Shown here piece by piece: positions 49,974 through 59,141 of a stretch of 64,000 nucleotides of DNA. The stretch covers positions 40,854 through 104,853 of IMG/VR virus record IMGVR_UViG_3300046459_000427; one strand, 5' to 3'. Position numbers and translations under genes: made by a program. The DNA is from a virus. Under the pieces are notes generated by a model, which saw only the letters and a list, made by a program, of their open reading frames with translations, was not told where the DNA came from and did not search any database. The stretch's first letter is position 1. Every line of letters starts with the position of its first letter.

Positions 49974-50789
49974 TCAGTACCCCCAGGATCCGAAGACGCT
50001 GGAGGGGATCCCGGACTCGTCGTCGTTCTGGTGGCCGGGTCCGATGGGCGGCAGGATCCGCTGCGGCAGGGTGTGCTCGTCGTACTCACGCTCACGGAAC
50101 AGCGGCACGAGACGGCCGGTCGTACGAGAGACGCGACGCAGGTTGGTGACCTCGATCGAGTACAGGCCGACGCCCAACTTCTCGCAGAGGGTCTTGTACC
50201 GCTCGGTGAGCATGCCGATCTGTGTCTGGATCTGGGCGAAGCGCTGGCCCCGGTCGACAGAGGTGCCGTCCGAGGTCTGGACGTTGATGTCGGTGGCCGC
50301 ATCGGTGGACAGCGCCCACATGGCCTCGGTGCACGCGAGGAGAACCACGAGGGCGTCCTCCTCGGCCGGGAGGTTGTCGACGCTCACAGGCACCTGGTCG
50401 TACTGGAGGAAGCCGTTGGCGTCCTTGTAGCGGGTGGAGACGGTACGGCCCCGGGTGTGCTGGGCCACAGCGTCGTCCAGGTAGATGTCCAGCTCGTCGT
50501 CGGAGAACAGCCCGTACGAGGATCCCGACACCAGCAGCAGTGCGTCGAGCGCGAGAGGCTGGGTCAGGTCGAGGATGCCGCTCAGGTCGTCGATGACGTA
50601 GTCGGTGGGGGTGCTCAGCGTGGTCTGCTGGCCCCCCGAGATATGAAGTACTTCGAGGCCGGTCACGTTGTTCGCGCTCAGTTCGTACTGTGCGACGTCC
50701 CCTGTGCCACGGATGGTGTCGCGGAACGGCTGGAGCCGGTCGCCCAGCTCGCTGCGTACCCGCGTGCGCAGTTCTTGGAGAGTTGCCAT
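49974..50789 (-). CDS. Head-tail adaptor candidate, 271 aa
   Basis: The first 40 residues are LQELRTRVRSELGDRLQPFR plus a Leu-His-Ile element copy at 48-50. Later segments, LFSDDELDIYLDDAVAQHTR and DALVVLLACTEAMWALSTDA, give the helical hairpin seen in phage adaptor proteins of the gp6/gp15 type. It sits two genes from the capsid gene. The adaptor role is inferred. Confidence 0.6.
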   Translation of the reverse strand: MATLQELRTRVRSELGDRLQPFRDTIRGTGDVAQYELSANNVTGLEVLHISGGQQTTLSTPTDYVIDDLSGILDLTQPLALDALLLVSGSSYGLFSDDELDIYLDDAVAQHTRGRTVSTRYKDANGFLQYDQVPVSVDNLPAEEDALVVLLACTEAMWALSTDAATDINVQTSDGTSVDRGQRFAQIQTQIGMLTERYKTLCEKLGVGLYSIEVTNLRRVSRTTGRLVPLFREREYDEHTLPQRILPPIGPGHQNDDESGIPSSVFGSWGY

Positions 50790-50802
50790 CCCGCGACTCC
50801 TA

Positions 50803-51222
50803 TCAGGCGTTCAGGGTGAGTGCGCCAGCAGCGATCTGGAGCGATTCGTTGGTGGCGGCTTGCAGCGGGTCGTCGATGGGCCACACGTAGATGACCTCTC
50901 CGGTCGTGCCGGACGCCGTGGTGACCAGGGCTGCGAACTGCGCGGCGTCGACCATGTCTGCGGTGAACGGGCCGAAGAACAGCAGCGCGTTGTTAGCCGT
51001 GGTCATCGGGGAGCCGTCCGGGACGGTCCACACCACCTGCTGGCGCGCGTAACCGGCCGTCGTGATCTCCGGCAGCGTGGTCATGTCGATCGTGTCGGTG
51101 TCACCTCCCGGGTCTGCGATGAGCAGCGCGAGGTAGGTGCTGCGAGGAGCGGTGTAGGACACCGCCCGGCCGGTGAGGAAGTCGAGGGCCCTACCGGCGT
51201 AGATCGCGGTCGTACCGGCCAT
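50803..51222 (-). CDS. Virion-associated hypothetical protein, 139 aa
   Basis: Contains STYLALLIADPGG, EITTAGYARQQVVWTVPDGS and NALLFFGPFTADMVDAAQFA, ending in SLQIAAGALTLNA. The YAR...W..P......N...+..G pattern is common in small actinophage structural proteins encoded between capsid and adaptor. Possibly a decoration or tail-associated protein. Confidence 0.65.
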   Translation of the reverse strand: MAGTTAIYAGRALDFLTGRAVSYTAPRSTYLALLIADPGGDTDTIDMTTLPEITTAGYARQQVVWTVPDGSPMTTANNALLFFGPFTADMVDAAQFAALVTTASGTTGEVIYVWPIDDPLQAATNESLQIAAGALTLNA

Positions 51223-51521
51223 CAGGCATCAACCTTCTTGAACATGCGTGTGAAGTCGGACAGGTGGAGGGAGAAGTGCCGAACGGCCTTGCCGGGCGCG
51301 TGCGTGCCGCCTTCGGCGAGGACGTGGGTGTCGTGCTCGTAGGAGAGCAGGACGGAGTCCTCACCAGCGTGGCCAACACCAGCGGTACCAGCCGGGTGTA
51401 CGTCGACCACGGAGACCACGGAGCCGGTGGGAACGTGCCCCAGCCCGGCCCCGTGGCCCTCGGCGTTCTCCAGCACGTACGACTCGCCCGAGGTCGGGCT
51501 GAGCAGGGCGGGAGTAGTCAT
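51222..51521 (-). CDS. Virion-associated hypothetical protein, 99 aa
   Basis: Beta-rich: SYVLENAEGHGAGLGHVPTG, SVLLSYEHDTHVLAEGGTHA and FSLHLSDFTRMFKKVDA. Its stop overlaps the next ATG by one base. It could be a capsid decoration protein; only position supports that. Confidence 0.6.
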   Translation of the reverse strand: MTTPALLSPTSGESYVLENAEGHGAGLGHVPTGSVVSVVDVHPAGTAGVGHAGEDSVLLSYEHDTHVLAEGGTHAPGKAVRHFSLHLSDFTRMFKKVDA

Positions 51522-51542
51522 GGGATAGGTCTCCTTGGACCG

Positions 51543-51920
51543 TCAGTGCCAGATGTAGCCGAGGCCGTCGAGGTGGTCGTAGAGAGCCTTCGGCGCCTTG
51601 TAGCGCACGCCCTCCTCGAAGTCGAAGTGGTTGCCGTGGCCGAAGGTCATGTTCTCCAGCGAGGTGTTCACGCGGAACTCTCGCATGGGGGTCTCGACCT
51701 CGACGGCGTCGGACACCGCGATGGGCGCCGGAGCGGGGGCGGGGCGCATGTCCTTGGGGACGACCTCGTGGACGGTGTCGTCGCGCTCGGCTGCGGCCTG
51801 GGCGTTGATGAGGGAGATCTCGTTCTCGCGCGCCTTCAGTTCCTCGGCGTGCTCCTTGGCGAGGGAGGCCTTGTTGCGTCCGGTCAGGTCACCGGGACGA
51901 GCGACATTGCGTGCAGGCAT
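51543..51920 (-). CDS. Head-region hypothetical protein, 125 aa
   Basis: A helical charged N-terminus (KASLAKEHAEELKARENEIS) is followed by a Pro/Ala linker and a small C-terminal domain with MREFRVNTSLENMTFGHGNH and YKAPKALYDHLDGLGYIW. The latter segment is common in actinophage head fibre or minor head proteins. ATG at 51920; preceded by a strong terminator. Confidence 0.65.
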   Translation of the reverse strand: MPARNVARPGDLTGRNKASLAKEHAEELKARENEISLINAQAAAERDDTVHEVVPKDMRPAPAPAPIAVSDAVEVETPMREFRVNTSLENMTFGHGNHFDFEEGVRYKAPKALYDHLDGLGYIWH

Positions 51921-51977
51921 TATGAATTCTCCGGGTTCGGGACTCGTTTACGTGAAGCGGTACTACTCTAACGAGGA

Positions 51978-52015
51978 AGGGGAGCGGTTCTGGTAATCCA
52001 GAAAACCGCTCCCCT
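51978..52015. terminator. Terminator downstream of the major capsid gene
   Basis: Perfect 12-base inverted repeat AGGGGAGCGGTT (51978-51989) and AACCGCTCCCCT (52004-52015), loop 14. It lies 66 bases after the leftward capsid gene, where phages often limit read-through so capsid mRNA is most abundant. Confidence 0.7.
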
Positions 52016-52081
52016 AACCACGTGGACTAGCCGGTTGCCGCGACTACCAACTCAACTTGCATTCCTTTCGGAATGGCAGGC

Positions 52082-53074
52082 TCAGTTGGTCTCCGCGATC
52101 AGGACGGCCTGGTCGGTGATGAGGCCGAGGCCCCAAATCGCGTACCACGCCAGGGCGTGCTCTCGGCCGAAGTCGAGAATTCCGCCGTCACGCAGTTCGA
52201 CCGGAAGCGAGATCGCGTGGCCGAATGCGTTGTCGCCCAGGAAGATGGACTGGTAGACCGTCTTGCCGGTGGCGTTGGTGACCTGCTTGACCTGGGTCGT
52301 CTCGATGAAGACGACGTCGTTCAGGCGGCCGATCTCGCCCAACATGAAGTTCCCCGGCGCGGCGTACTTGGTGACCTCGATGAACTCAGGGTCATCGCGC
52401 AACTTGCGGGACTGGTGCGGGTGGACGAAGCAGACGTAGGTCTCGCCCAAGCGCGGGACGTTCTTCGTCGCCAGGGTCTCGACGGCGTCCTTGACCAGCG
52501 CGGCGGTGAAGTCGAACTGACCGGTCAGGCCGTCGGTGGAGGTGGCAGCGGTGCCGTGGTCGTACGGCGACAAGATGGTACGGGTCGCGTTCGCCGTGGT
52601 GTCGAACTTGTTGTAGCCCCAGATCTTCGAGGAGGCCTGGAGCAGGGTGTCCCTCGCGGAGGCATCCAGGTAGAGAGCCATGTTGCGGCCCAGCAGGCGG
52701 GAGGCCGACGCCATGACGTCGTCGAAGGAGGCGTTGAGCAGGAGTTCGGAGACGGCGACGGCGTAGCCGTGCTCGGCGACCGTGATGGAGAACTGAGAGG
52801 CCGACAGGGCGTTGGTCTGCATGCGGACGCCTTCGACCAACTGCGAGGCAGCGCCGAGGTTGTTGTAACGCATGAAGTTGATCGTCAGACCGGGCTGAAC
52901 GCCCAATTCGGTCTTCTTCACCGCGAACTGCTCGAAGCGGAGAATCGGCATGGACTGGAACAAGATCTCCTTGCTCCAGATGGTCTGGATGGCCGCACCG
53001 AGAGTGCTGTTGGCGCCCGAGTAGTTCGTCGGGGAAGCCGACAGGTTCGGGGTACCAGTGATCGCGCTTGGCAT
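52082..53074 (-). CDS. Major capsid protein
   Basis: 330 aa. The pattern ILFQSMPILRFEQFAVKKTE, QPGLTINFMRYNNLGAASQL, MALYLDASARDTLLQAS and CFVHPHQSRKLRDDPEFIEV matches the HK97-fold N4gp56-like capsid family. It assembles on the scaffold encoded directly upstream. No Leu-His-Thr element is present. Confidence 0.95.
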   Translation of the reverse strand: MPSAITGTPNLSASPTNYSGANSTLGAAIQTIWSKEILFQSMPILRFEQFAVKKTELGVQPGLTINFMRYNNLGAASQLVEGVRMQTNALSASQFSITVAEHGYAVAVSELLLNASFDDVMASASRLLGRNMALYLDASARDTLLQASSKIWGYNKFDTTANATRTILSPYDHGTAATSTDGLTGQFDFTAALVKDAVETLATKNVPRLGETYVCFVHPHQSRKLRDDPEFIEVTKYAAPGNFMLGEIGRLNDVVFIETTQVKQVTNATGKTVYQSIFLGDNAFGHAISLPVELRDGGILDFGREHALAWYAIWGLGLITDQAVLIAETN

Positions 53075-53109
53075 ACTGTGAATTCCTTAGTTACGGGTAC
53101 TCGACCGAA

Positions 53110-53976
53110 TTACGAGTACAGTCCACGCTGGTTCTGGGCTGCCTGACCGACGCCCAACTGGCCCCGAATCTTGGCGTACTCCGACATCGGCATGTTCTGA
53201 AGGTCAGAAAGGGAGTACGACTTGTGCCCCGGATCAGTGTCCATAGGTCCGGTGGTGGAATAGCCGGTGGGGCTCACACCACGCATGGAGGCTCGCTGCT
53301 GAATAGCGGCCTGCTGGACCGACTCCAGGATAGCCTGGGTCTTCGCCTTGACTGTATTGAGCGAGTTCTCGACTTCCTCCGGCGTATTACCGCCGACGAA
53401 ATCGAGGAGTTCCGGAGCGATATTCTCGCTCTCCTCGCCGACACGTCGCTGGATGTACGTCTGGAGGTTGTTGAACTCCTGCTCCTTCTGGAACAGAAGA
53501 CGCTCCTGCTCGCGCTCCGTCTCGAACTGCTGGAGACGGGAGTTCCACTCCTGCTCCTTGACCGCGAGGAGTTCCTTGGCCGACAGGTCTTCCTCGGCCT
53601 TGGCCTTGGCGACCTCCTGGGCCTGGCGCTGACGCTCGGCCTCCTGAGCCTGCGCGGCCTCACGGGCCTTGCGCTGCTCTTCGATCTCGGCGAGGAACGT
53701 CTTGTTCTGCTCCTCCACGTTCTGGAGGCGCTTGTACAACTTGTCCTTCTCCTCCTGCCGCGCCTTCTGGATGTCCTCGGCAGTGAAGCGAGGCTCGGCG
53801 GGCGGGGTCGCAGGCGGCTCGACGACAGCGGCCGGGACGACGATGACGGGGTCGCCACCCTCACCGGGCTGCGGAGCACCACCTGCGATGGAGTAGATCG
53901 GGCGGCCGTCCTTGCGGTGGCCGAGGATCTCGTGGTTACGGGCCTGCTCGGAGAGGCCGGAAGTATGAAGCGTCAT
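53110..53976 (-). CDS. Capsid scaffolding protein
   Basis: 288 aa with a long coiled coil (about residues 60-190; KARQEEKDKLYKRLQNVEEQ and ERQRQAQEVAKAKAEEDLSA) and a short basic/polar C-terminus. The position between portal and capsid and this charge pattern are typical of scaffolds. The Leu-His-Thr element is at residues 3-5, immediately after the ATG at 53976. Confidence 0.85.
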   Translation of the reverse strand: MTLHTSGLSEQARNHEILGHRKDGRPIYSIAGGAPQPGEGGDPVIVVPAAVVEPPATPPAEPRFTAEDIQKARQEEKDKLYKRLQNVEEQNKTFLAEIEEQRKAREAAQAQEAERQRQAQEVAKAKAEEDLSAKELLAVKEQEWNSRLQQFETEREQERLLFQKEQEFNNLQTYIQRRVGEESENIAPELLDFVGGNTPEEVENSLNTVKAKTQAILESVQQAAIQQRASMRGVSPTGYSTTGPMDTDPGHKSYSLSDLQNMPMSEYAKIRGQLGVGQAAQNQRGLYS

Positions 53977-53989
53977 GAAAGACGAACTC

Positions 53990-55708
53990 CTAGTCGGTAC
54001 TTTTGTCCGGGTCGCGGCGAAGTCCAGCCCGTGGGCCGTACGCCTGTGTCACGATTTCGTTAGTCATCTTCTGAATCTCGGGGGCTGTGATGTTGCCGAA
54101 GTCGACACCACCGGGAAGCGTCACCGGATTCGGACCCGCAGCCTGATTGACGGGGTTTCCCTCCGCATCAGATTGCGGTGCAGGCGCATCCACCCCTTCA
54201 GGCGGCATTCCCGTCAGTTGCAGAATAGTCGAGTCGATCTGCGTCTTTAGCATTCGCAGAGCGCCCTGCTGTTTGGCATCCTCGATCTGCTCTTCGAAGA
54301 TCTCTCGGACCTTCTCGTCCGGGAACTCCTCGCCCAAGTCGTGGAGGGCTCCGCGCATGGACTCAAGGCCCATGGACATCTTTGCCTGGATCTCGTTCAA
54401 CTTGATAAGGGTGTCGACCGGCAGAGGGGCAGGCCATTCGCACTCGGTGAAGTAGGCCATGGGGTCGAGAACGTCGATCATCGGCGGCTGATCGTCCTTC
54501 ATGATGCCCTCGGTGCTGGGGTCATACAGCCGGGTTTCCGGCTCGAAGGTGAACAGCGTCTTGAGGATCAGTTCGTTGACCTTCTGGAGGCCGACGGAGT
54601 ACTGCATCTTCTTCTGGTCGTACCGGGACATCATCGGCCGGTACATGATGGCCAGGGCCACGCCGGACGTATTGGAGGCGGGCTGCATCTGACCGAGCGC
54701 CGTTTCCGGAACACCCGTGAGTTCGTGCATGGAGCGCTTGATCATCTCCAGGTACTGGAGCGGTCCCGCGAGGTCGACGCCGTTTTCCAGGTTGAACACT
54801 TGCGCGTCTTTGGGAAGTCCGCCCCACACCTTGCGTGGGCCCTTCTCAAGGTTGCTCGCTTTCGCGCCCGTGATGATCGTTACGGGTGCTGCGTGGTAAT
54901 TGATGATGTCGCTGATGTCGGTGGCCTTCTCGTTGTATTCACGATTCAGGCTGATGATGTCGGCGATATCGGAAAGACCCCACGGTGAGCCGCTGACCTG
55001 CGAGTTTGCGATGTGGACCACGGGTATGAGGCCCAGCGGGTTCGGGCGGGAGTCGATCAGTTCGTCATTGAGATATTCCTCAATGGTGGAATCCGTGAGG
55101 ACCTCGACGTAGGTGTAGACGGAGCGTGTGCCGTCTTCGCCGGTGGCCCAGAAGCGGTACTTCAACTTGAAGCGGATCAGGCGGTCCCGGTCGTGCGGGT
55201 GCCATTCCGGGAAGCAGAAGGAACTGTTGAGCGGAAGAATGCGTACCTTGCCTGGCTGTGTTTGTCCCAGGTCATCTTCGAATGCAGGCTGATACGCGAC
55301 CTTCACAAAGACGTCGCCGGAGACGCCGCCTTGCTGGCCCATCTCCCAGAGCAACTGCTCCTTGCGGTTGTCGATCTCCCAGGCCCTCTTCAGAAGGGAC
55401 GGGAGAATGTGCTCGTACTGCTTCACGCTCTTGAAGTGGACTCCGCGTCCGAACGTGAAGTTGTTGATGTAGTCGGCGAATGCCTTCACGTAGTTGAACG
55501 TGATCTGGCTTTCTCCAGCCTCGCGGCGGTATCCCCAGTGGTGACCCAAGTAGTATGCGAAGTTCTGGGAATAGCGGTTGAGGCGCGGGCCGTGTACTTC
55601 AAACTCCTCGTCGGCCAATTCGACCAGGCCGAGAGGCGAGATCGACACAGTGAGGTCAGATCCCGAAGCCCGCATGCTGGGGCTAGCGAATGAAATGGCA
55701 CCGCTCAT
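53990..55708 (-). CDS. Portal protein
   Basis: 572 aa. The segments GRGVHFKSVKQYEHILPSLL, FVKVAYQPAFED, LIPVVHIANSQVSGSPWGLS and DIADIISLNREYNEKATDIS match the SPP1/gp6-type portal family. It forms the 12-mer at the packaging vertex and takes DNA from the terminase. The last 100 residues are polar and may contact the scaffold. Confidence 0.93.
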   Translation of the reverse strand: MSGAISFASPSMRASGSDLTVSISPLGLVELADEEFEVHGPRLNRYSQNFAYYLGHHWGYRREAGESQITFNYVKAFADYINNFTFGRGVHFKSVKQYEHILPSLLKRAWEIDNRKEQLLWEMGQQGGVSGDVFVKVAYQPAFEDDLGQTQPGKVRILPLNSSFCFPEWHPHDRDRLIRFKLKYRFWATGEDGTRSVYTYVEVLTDSTIEEYLNDELIDSRPNPLGLIPVVHIANSQVSGSPWGLSDIADIISLNREYNEKATDISDIINYHAAPVTIITGAKASNLEKGPRKVWGGLPKDAQVFNLENGVDLAGPLQYLEMIKRSMHELTGVPETALGQMQPASNTSGVALAIMYRPMMSRYDQKKMQYSVGLQKVNELILKTLFTFEPETRLYDPSTEGIMKDDQPPMIDVLDPMAYFTECEWPAPLPVDTLIKLNEIQAKMSMGLESMRGALHDLGEEFPDEKVREIFEEQIEDAKQQGALRMLKTQIDSTILQLTGMPPEGVDAPAPQSDAEGNPVNQAAGPNPVTLPGGVDFGNITAPEIQKMTNEIVTQAYGPRAGLRRDPDKSTD

Positions 55709-55725
55709 GGAAAAGGTTCTCCGAC

Positions 55726-56016
55726 TCAGATCTCGATGACGCGAGTGGGCTTGATCTGCCGCGTCTCACGCTTGGCCTTTGCGCGGCTCTCGAAAGCCTC
55801 TCCGCGCTGGACGACGTTCCCGCTGGGCAGGACCTCATGAAGGACGTACTGTCGTGTGCGGTCGCCTTCCTCGGTCTCCACGGGGATTCCGCGAACGAGG
55901 TAGCGCCCGTCGATGAGGCTCTTCCCGACCGTGTCGCCCTTTTCGAGCGGAAGGCGAGGAAGAACCTCATCGATAGAGGTGCGAGGGGACCTGCGACGGT
56001 CGTTGAAGGCGACCAC
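55726..56016 (-). CDS. Hypothetical protein, 96 aa
   Basis: Basic, with IDGRYLVRGIPVETEEGDRT, YVLHEVLPSGNVVQRGEAF and AKAKRETRQIKPTRV. The small genes between terminase and portal are often head-associated, but I recognise no family. ATG at 56016. Confidence 0.65.
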   Translation of the reverse strand: MVAFNDRRRSPRTSIDEVLPRLPLEKGDTVGKSLIDGRYLVRGIPVETEEGDRTRQYVLHEVLPSGNVVQRGEAFESRAKAKRETRQIKPTRVIEI

Positions 56017-56021
56017 AGGAA

Positions 56022-56423
56022 TCAGTCCTCGACGACAGCCGGGGACAGTCGCTCGTACCGGCCGCCGTTGCGGACGACCTCTTCGTAGCGAACCGCCGCG
56101 TAGTCGGTGAACGAGCCCTGAGCGAACTCCCCGAGATAGGTCGGCGCCTCGACCCAGGAAGCGGAGCCGACGTGGGCCCGCTCCGCCATGGTCTCCTGCG
56201 GCGACTTCTCGTAGACGTTGGCGTTGTGGTTGGGGCGGCCCGGCGCGGTGATGTAGCCCTGGAGCGCACCCTTGGTGAACTCGTTGGGGACATCGGTGTC
56301 CGTTGCCACGCCCTCCTCGAACCGCAGAGGACCACGCCGCACAGCGTTGTCGGCGATCTTTCGCTCGTAGACCGTGCCGACGCGCTCCTGGAACTGCGGG
56401 TCGGGTGCGAGATTTCCAGCCAT
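56022..56423 (-). CDS. Hypothetical protein, 133 aa
   Basis: Reads FQERVGTVYERKIADNAVRR, YITAPGRPNHNANVYEKSPQ and ERAHVGSASWVEAPTYLGEF. Such sequences suggest a virion or capsid-associated protein. No known family. Confidence 0.65.
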   Translation of the reverse strand: MAGNLAPDPQFQERVGTVYERKIADNAVRRGPLRFEEGVATDTDVPNEFTKGALQGYITAPGRPNHNANVYEKSPQETMAERAHVGSASWVEAPTYLGEFAQGSFTDYAAVRYEEVVRNGGRYERLSPAVVED

Positions 56424-56486
56424 TCCGTAATCCTCTTCTGATAGCGAGGTTGCGATACCAGCGTATGAGGAATGCGGAATCGATTG

Positions 56487-56912
56487 TTAACTAGCGATAG
56501 TCCGAAGAGAGAACAGGCTCACCGGGGAAGTCGTAGCGGCCGGGACGCTGATGTCGTACTCCTCGCCCCCGGGGAAGCACTCCTTCACGCGCCAGATAAA
56601 CGCGGGAGTTACTTCGGGGACATCAGTCGCCAGCAGGCTGATGGTGAGCACGCCCTTGTCGATGCGCTCGTGAACCTCGTGCAGCCACACCACGGTGTCC
56701 CCGTCAGTTACCCGGCGTACCGACGGCGTGAATCGCACCATGGAGCCATTGAGCGCATTGCCCTGGTCGTCCACGTATTTGGCCGTGACGGTGACGGCGG
56801 TGAAGTTGGGGGGAAGCGTAGGGGGCGGCGTAGTGGGGCCTGCCACGGTGGAGGGCTGCTGAGCAGTCCAACCCGGGGCATTCCATTCGTCGCCGTACCA
56901 GTCGTCAGCCAT
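56487..56912 (-). CDS. Beta-rich hypothetical protein, 141 aa
   Basis: The N-terminus is Trp/Pro-rich (DDWYGDEWNAPGW), then an Ig-like strand pattern: VTVTAKYVDDQGNALNGSMV, TPSVRRVTDGDTVVWL and ERIDKGVLTISLLA. An Ig-like or Fn3-type virion decoration is plausible. Position between terminase and portal. Confidence 0.6.
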   Translation of the reverse strand: MADDWYGDEWNAPGWTAQQPSTVAGPTTPPPTLPPNFTAVTVTAKYVDDQGNALNGSMVRFTPSVRRVTDGDTVVWLHEVHERIDKGVLTISLLATDVPEVTPAFIWRVKECFPGGEEYDISVPAATTSPVSLFSLRTIAS

Positions 56913-56920
56913 GCCGGTCC

Positions 56921-58492
56921 TTAGTGGAAGGGAGAATTGCTCTGCTCGATCTCGGGCATTGTGTAGTCCTTGGTCAGCACGCAGGCGAGCGCCAGGGAAT
57001 CCGCGTAGTCGTCGTGCGCATCGGCAGCGCGGGGAGCGGCTGCGAGTACGTACGGGCCCTCGAAATGCTTCTCCAGGTCTTCCATCTGCTGCCGGAAGCG
57101 CTTGTACGACTTGAGGCGGCGGGTGTAGGCGTGTGCGGGCCAGGAGATCAGCCCACGGTTCATGAGTTCCATGAGGTGCTTCCAGCGCTTGGACTGCTCC
57201 GGGCGCTGGGAAGAAAGAGGCACGATGTCGATGTCAGGCATGAGGACCTTGAGCCGGGATATGACGACGTCGCCCACACCGCCCTCGTCGACCGCGATGG
57301 CCATGACGTTGTAGTTCCGGACGAATTCGACGATGCGGAAGTACTGGGCTTCCCAGTCCATGCCGCCGAGGTCCATCCAGTTCAAGACGCGGTGCTCGTA
57401 ATTGCCGAACTCGTCGGGCTGGTCCCAGCGGACCCACACGGCCGTGACGATGGTGGAGTCCTGCTTGCGCGCGGGGTCGATGCCGATGACGATGGGGCTC
57501 TTGTGGTAGGCCGGGACGACCTGCATGGACACGTCGCCGAGTTCGTCAAGGCGCTCGGTGGTGGTGAACATACCCTTGTCGAGCAGCCACATGAGGCGGT
57601 ACGAGAGTTTGAATTCGTCGGAGTCCTCACCGATACGGAGGAGTTCCTTCTTGACGAACTTGGCGTAGTTCTCGTTCCACTTCGAGACTTCTTTCCAGTC
57701 CGCGTCGAAGTGGTTCTGCCGGGCGCCCCGCTTTGTCGCGGTCCGCCGGTTGATCTGGATCTGGTTGTAGAAGACGCCCTTTTCGTATGTGGGCGTTCCG
57801 GTGAACACCATCGTCGCGTTGGTCGAGGCGCCCATCGGGCCGATCGACTTGTTGACCATCTTCTCGTCGGCGCCCTGGCACTCGTCGATGAGGATCAGGT
57901 GGTAGGTGCGGCCTTCGATGGTGGCGCGAGGGTGGCAGGTCTGCTTGCGGACGAGGGATCCGGAGCGCTTGAGGGAAATGGAGCGGCCCTTGCCCTGTAC
58001 GGTGTCGTCGATTTCCGGGTCCGCCATGATTTCCAGGGCGTGGTCACTGGTGAGGCGGGCCACGATTCGGCCGTAGAGGTTGTCGGCCTGCTCCTCGACC
58101 GGCGCGAATGCTCCGACCCACAGACCCTCTTTGAACTTGTCCATCAGGTCGGGGAAGATCCTCGCCAGCCTGGGGAACATGATCATGCAGGCGGCGACCA
58201 CGTTGGCCACGGTCTCGCTCTTGCCGGACTGGCGGGAGAACAGGGCGGTAAGGGTGGCGCCGTCGTTGATGATCAGCGACTCGATCAGACGGGCCGCGAA
58301 GGGGCGCTGGTACCCGTACAGGGGGTGGCCGGATACCTCGTCAACGATGACGAGCATCTTCGCGACGATCTGGTCAACGAATGCCTGCGAGGTCTGGTCC
58401 AGGACCACCTCGGTGTCAATCCGCGCCTGACGTTCTTCATCGGTCTCGTCGCTGATGAACTCGTCGTACTCGACGTCCTCCGTAACAGACAC
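56921..58492 (-). CDS. terL: Terminase large subunit
   Basis: About 523 aa. I prefer GTG at 58492 (GGGG 6 bases upstream); TTG at 58504 is the alternative. The ATPase has Walker A LFSRQSGKSETVAN (about residues 84-97) and Walker B HLILIDECQG; the nuclease has IGIDPARKQDST, AIAVDEGGVGDVV and a late DAHDDYADSLALA (Asp triad). It cuts concatemers and pumps DNA through the portal. No small subunit is recognised in the window. A 14-bp hairpin overlaps the 5' end. Confidence 0.95.
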   Translation of the reverse strand: MSVTEDVEYDEFISDETDEERQARIDTEVVLDQTSQAFVDQIVAKMLVIVDEVSGHPLYGYQRPFAARLIESLIINDGATLTALFSRQSGKSETVANVVAACMIMFPRLARIFPDLMDKFKEGLWVGAFAPVEEQADNLYGRIVARLTSDHALEIMADPEIDDTVQGKGRSISLKRSGSLVRKQTCHPRATIEGRTYHLILIDECQGADEKMVNKSIGPMGASTNATMVFTGTPTYEKGVFYNQIQINRRTATKRGARQNHFDADWKEVSKWNENYAKFVKKELLRIGEDSDEFKLSYRLMWLLDKGMFTTTERLDELGDVSMQVVPAYHKSPIVIGIDPARKQDSTIVTAVWVRWDQPDEFGNYEHRVLNWMDLGGMDWEAQYFRIVEFVRNYNVMAIAVDEGGVGDVVISRLKVLMPDIDIVPLSSQRPEQSKRWKHLMELMNRGLISWPAHAYTRRLKSYKRFRQQMEDLEKHFEGPYVLAAAPRAADAHDDYADSLALACVLTKDYTMPEIEQSNSPFH

Positions 58493-58536
58493 GCCTAACC
58501 CCAATCCCGTTTTCTCTACGGAATTGAGGTTAGGCG
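58492..58536. repeat. Inverted repeat over the terminase start
   Basis: Arms CGCCTAACCCCAAT (58492-58505) and ATTGAGGTTAGGCG (58523-58536), 14 bases with one mismatch, loop 17. It overlaps both candidate terminase start codons. It may be a terminator for the upstream leftward gene, a translational switch, or both. Confidence 0.7.
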
Positions 58537-58576
58537 TTTTTAGCTACCGCTTTGTAATTATCGCTTCTGAAGCCGT

Positions 58577-58837
58577 TCAGCGGTTACGGCGAATGTCCCT
58601 GCCGGAGATGATCTGCTGCGCCCGCTGTCGGCTGAAGCCGAACATCCTGCCCAGCACGTCGTAGGTGTACCGGCCCTTCGCGTAGACCGCTGCCACCAGA
58701 GCGTCACGGGCCTCCGTCGTCACCGCCGGGTAGTCCTCGTAGCACGCCGTGTCGCAGTACACCGGGGCGTCCTTCTTGGCCACACCCAGCAGTCTTCGGC
58801 AGCCCCGGCAGCGGACCTCAGCCAGCAGATCGCTCAT
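58577..58837 (-). CDS. Zinc-ribbon plus helix-turn-helix protein, 86 aa
   Basis: From ATG at 58837. The N-terminal CRGCRRLLG and YCDTACYEDYP give a zinc site; the C-terminal YTYDVLGRMFGFSRQRAQQI is a sigma-region-4-like helix-turn-helix followed by basic residues (SGRDIRRNR). It probably binds DNA. As the last gene before the terminase operon it could regulate late genes, which is only a suggestion from position. Confidence 0.7.
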   Translation of the reverse strand: MSDLLAEVRCRGCRRLLGVAKKDAPVYCDTACYEDYPAVTTEARDALVAAVYAKGRYTYDVLGRMFGFSRQRAQQIISGRDIRRNR

Positions 58838-59114
58838 TGACCTGCGCCTTTCCCGACAGCCGGTCCTCGGTCTCGTCGTTGTCGCTTCCGGATCCGTTTT
58901 CGTGCCAAGCGCTCTCGACACCCTGGAGGAACTCGTCCATCAGCCCGACCGGAATGGTCAGACCGCGCCCGTAGGCCTCCAGCGACGGGATGAACTCCCG
59001 AAGGTCAAGGAACAGACCATCCTGGGGGCTCTGAACTGTGGAGACGTGGATCTCCTTGTCGTGCACGTACGCAACCCGGGCGTGGATCTTCCTGCCGTCT
59101 TCGAGGTCATCCAT
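58818..59114 (-). CDS. Hypothetical protein, 98 aa
   Basis: I choose ATG at 59114 because GGAGG is 5 bases upstream; an ATG four codons earlier has no site. It has GRKIHARVAYVHDKEIHVST, FLDLREFIPSLEAYGRGLTI, and an acidic tail. The LDLREFIPS...G.G.T.P pattern recalls PC4/YdbC-type small nucleic-acid-binding proteins, weakly. Likely expressed from the divergent promoter at 59142-59171. Confidence 0.6.
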   Translation of the reverse strand: MDDLEDGRKIHARVAYVHDKEIHVSTVQSPQDGLFLDLREFIPSLEAYGRGLTIPVGLMDEFLQGVESAWHENGSGSDNDETEDRLSGKAQVNERSAG

Positions 59115-59141
59115 GGTTTCCTCCATCGCTCTATGTGAAGC

